Assembly (NCBI GenBank): GCA_947165795.1
Contig: CAMVBP010000007.1
Location: 1 to 21,083 of the forward strand
Length of the DNA stretch: 21,083 nucleotides
Origin: an uncultured Treponema sp.
GTDB lineage: Bacteria > Spirochaetota > Spirochaetia > Treponematales > Treponemataceae
Direction of reading: 5' to 3'
Below the pieces are notes generated by a model, which saw only the letters and a list, made by a program, of their open reading frames with translations, was not told the DNA's origin and made no database searches. The position numbers and the translations under genes are program-made. Position 1 is the stretch's first letter; each line of letters starts with the position of its first letter. This document shows positions 19,836 to 21,083 of this stretch, one piece after another.

Positions 19836-21083
19836 TCAGAATAAAGACAGAGGAACAACAATCAGACAAATGAAAATAAGTCCAATGCTTAGCAGGATTT
19901 TGTCTGAATCTTTGCTGGTCGCTAAAGATTATAATCATCAGTTTTTTACTCCTGAACATGTTCTTGCAACTGCTATTAATGTTGAATTTGTAGAAAATAT
20001 TCTTGCGAACAGCGGTGCATCTACAAAAAACCTTCATGATGATATTATAAATTATCTTAATACAAAATTACCTGTAATTACAAAAGACGCAAATCCTGAA
20101 TTCTTAAAAGGACCGGTTGAATCTGCCGGTTTTCAGACAATGATGAACAAGGCTGTTTTTCATTGTGTAACTTCGAATTCAGATGTAATTGATATTACAG
20201 ATGTTCTTATAAGCATGCTCGATGAAAAGGAGAATTACTGCTCATATTTTTTAAGGGCAAATGGCGTAGAACGACTTAAGCTTTTGGAAAATATTGCAAA
20301 GGTAAATCCTCCAAAACGCCCGCCTGCTCAGGTTGTGCCGCCGCCTATACAGGATCCGTACACTTCAAATAATTCAGGCGGCTTAAAAAGATTTGCAACC
20401 AATATGACCCAGCTTGCTTCCAAAGGCGTTTATGATGAAGTTATTGGAAGGGAAGATGAAATTGAACGAACAATTCAGGTTTTATGCCGCAGGGTAAAAA
20501 ATAATCCTATGCATGTAGGAGATGCCGGTGTTGGAAAAACTGCAATTACTCAGGGGCTCGCACAAAGAATTGTTTCGGAGCAGGTTCCGGATATTTTAAA
20601 AGGCAGCACAATTTATTCTCTGGATTTAGGTTTGTTGCTTGCCGGTGCAAAATTCCGCGGAGACTTTGAAGAAAGATTACATTCAGTAATTGATGAAGTA
20701 AAAAAAGAAAATAAAGCAATTTTATTCATAGATGAAATTCATATGATTATGGGAGCAGGAAGCGGCGGTAATTCTCAAATGGATGCGGCTAATCTTTTAA
20801 AGCCTGTACTTGCTTCCGGAGAAGTTAAAATTATTGGTTCAACTACGTATGAAGAATATACCAAGAATTTTGAAAAAGACCGTGCTCTTGCAAGACGTTT
20901 TCAAAAGATAGATATTTCTGAACCGACTGCTAAAGAATCTGTAGAGATTTTGAAGGGCCTTCTTCCAAGATATGAAAAATATCACAATGTAAAATTTACT
21001 TCCGGCGCGGTAGAAGAAGCCGTAAAGCTTTCCGTTCAATTTATGCCGGAAAAACGTTTGCCGGATAAAGCAATAGATTTAAT
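19828..21083 (+). CDS. clpA: ATP-dependent Clp protease ATPase subunit ClpA (3' end outside window)
   Basis: AAA+ unfoldase that feeds substrates, including those brought by ClpS, into the ClpP protease. Visible are the N-domain (FFTPEHVLATAI onward, about 140 residues), a proline-rich linker (PPKRPPAQVVPPPIQDP) and most of the first AAA+ domain: YDEVIGREDEIERTIQVL, Walker A GDAGVGKT (Ala where Pro is usual), pore loop GAKFRGDFEERL, Walker B ILFIDEIHMIMGAG, sensor 1 IIGSTTYEEY and Arg finger DRALARRF. No ClpB-type middle domain had begun where the window ends. Start: the TTG at 19828 has AAGGG 6 nt upstream and overlaps clpS by 8 nt. The in-frame ATG at 19870 fits the usual ClpA N-terminus better, but its nearest Shine-Dalgarno is about 15 nt away. 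The reading frame is open to 21083. Confidence 0.95.
   Translation, partial: MSNQNKDRGTTIRQMKISPMLSRILSESLLVAKDYNHQFFTPEHVLATAINVEFVENILANSGASTKNLHDDIINYLNTKLPVITKDANPEFLKGPVESAGFQTMMNKAVFHCVTSNSDVIDITDVLISMLDEKENYCSYFLRANGVERLKLLENIAKVNPPKRPPAQVVPPPIQDPYTSNNSGGLKRFATNMTQLASKGVYDEVIGREDEIERTIQVLCRRVKNNPMHVGDAGVGKTAITQGLAQRIVSEQVPDILKGSTIYSLDLGLLLAGAKFRGDFEERLHSVIDEVKKENKAILFIDEIHMIMGAGSGGNSQMDAANLLKPVLASGEVKIIGSTTYEEYTKNFEKDRALARRFQKIDISEPTAKESVEILKGLLPRYEKYHNVKFTSGAVEEAVKLSVQFMPEKRLPDKAIDL

Noticed and set aside
1..21083. CRISPR array, prophage, insertion sequence or defence island
   Set aside because: No regularly spaced identical repeats, no transposase, integrase, Cas or restriction genes, and no terminal repeats were seen.

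Overview
The window looks like a stretch of AT-rich spirochaete chromosome, most probably from the genus Treponema (inference). The main pointers are an archaeal/eukaryotic-type PheS, a trans-2-enoyl-CoA reductase very close in its motifs to the well-known Treponema denticola Ter, a bactofilin next to an M23 peptidase, and a large protein that looks like a spirochaete-restricted family. I see no prophage, insertion sequence, CRISPR array, tRNA or rRNA. Gene density is high and most genes sit in short operons.

Positions 1-13016 are all on the minus strand. Read in the direction of transcription, they hold: a uracil-DNA-glycosylase-like protein; a CrtI-like FAD oxidoreductase; a four-gene set of M23 peptidase, bactofilin, YaaR and RicT (morphogenesis plus regulation); TatD-like hydrolase and DusB; a four-gene set of unknown cytosolic protein, GAF-GGDEF diguanylate cyclase, intact rhomboid protease and secreted protein; a second small secreted protein; and the start of pheS. 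Four of these units have near-consensus sigma-70 promoters that I could place to the base, two of them inside the 3' end of the preceding gene.

Positions 13200-14030 (plus) encode a secreted protein built from seven degenerate 25-26-residue YD-like repeats, closed by a strong terminator. fabF and fabV/ter then form a minus-strand operon ending at a second strong terminator. Between fabF and a plus-strand YczE/YitT-like membrane protein lies a compact divergent promoter region with three TGTCA half-sites at exact 9-bp steps. A YgjV-like membrane domain fused to a GNAT-like domain follows.

Positions 18370-18633 are the most unusual part. A promoter with an A12T6 tract just upstream, about 210 nt rich in hairpins, two overlapping tiny ORFs each with its own Shine-Dalgarno sequence, and an intrinsic terminator make up a free-standing small transcription unit that I could not assign to a known RNA family. 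Beyond it are a rhomboid-like protein lacking the catalytic histidines (minus) and clpS-clpA (plus; clpA runs off the window). ClpS recognises N-degrons and ClpA unfolds them for ClpP.
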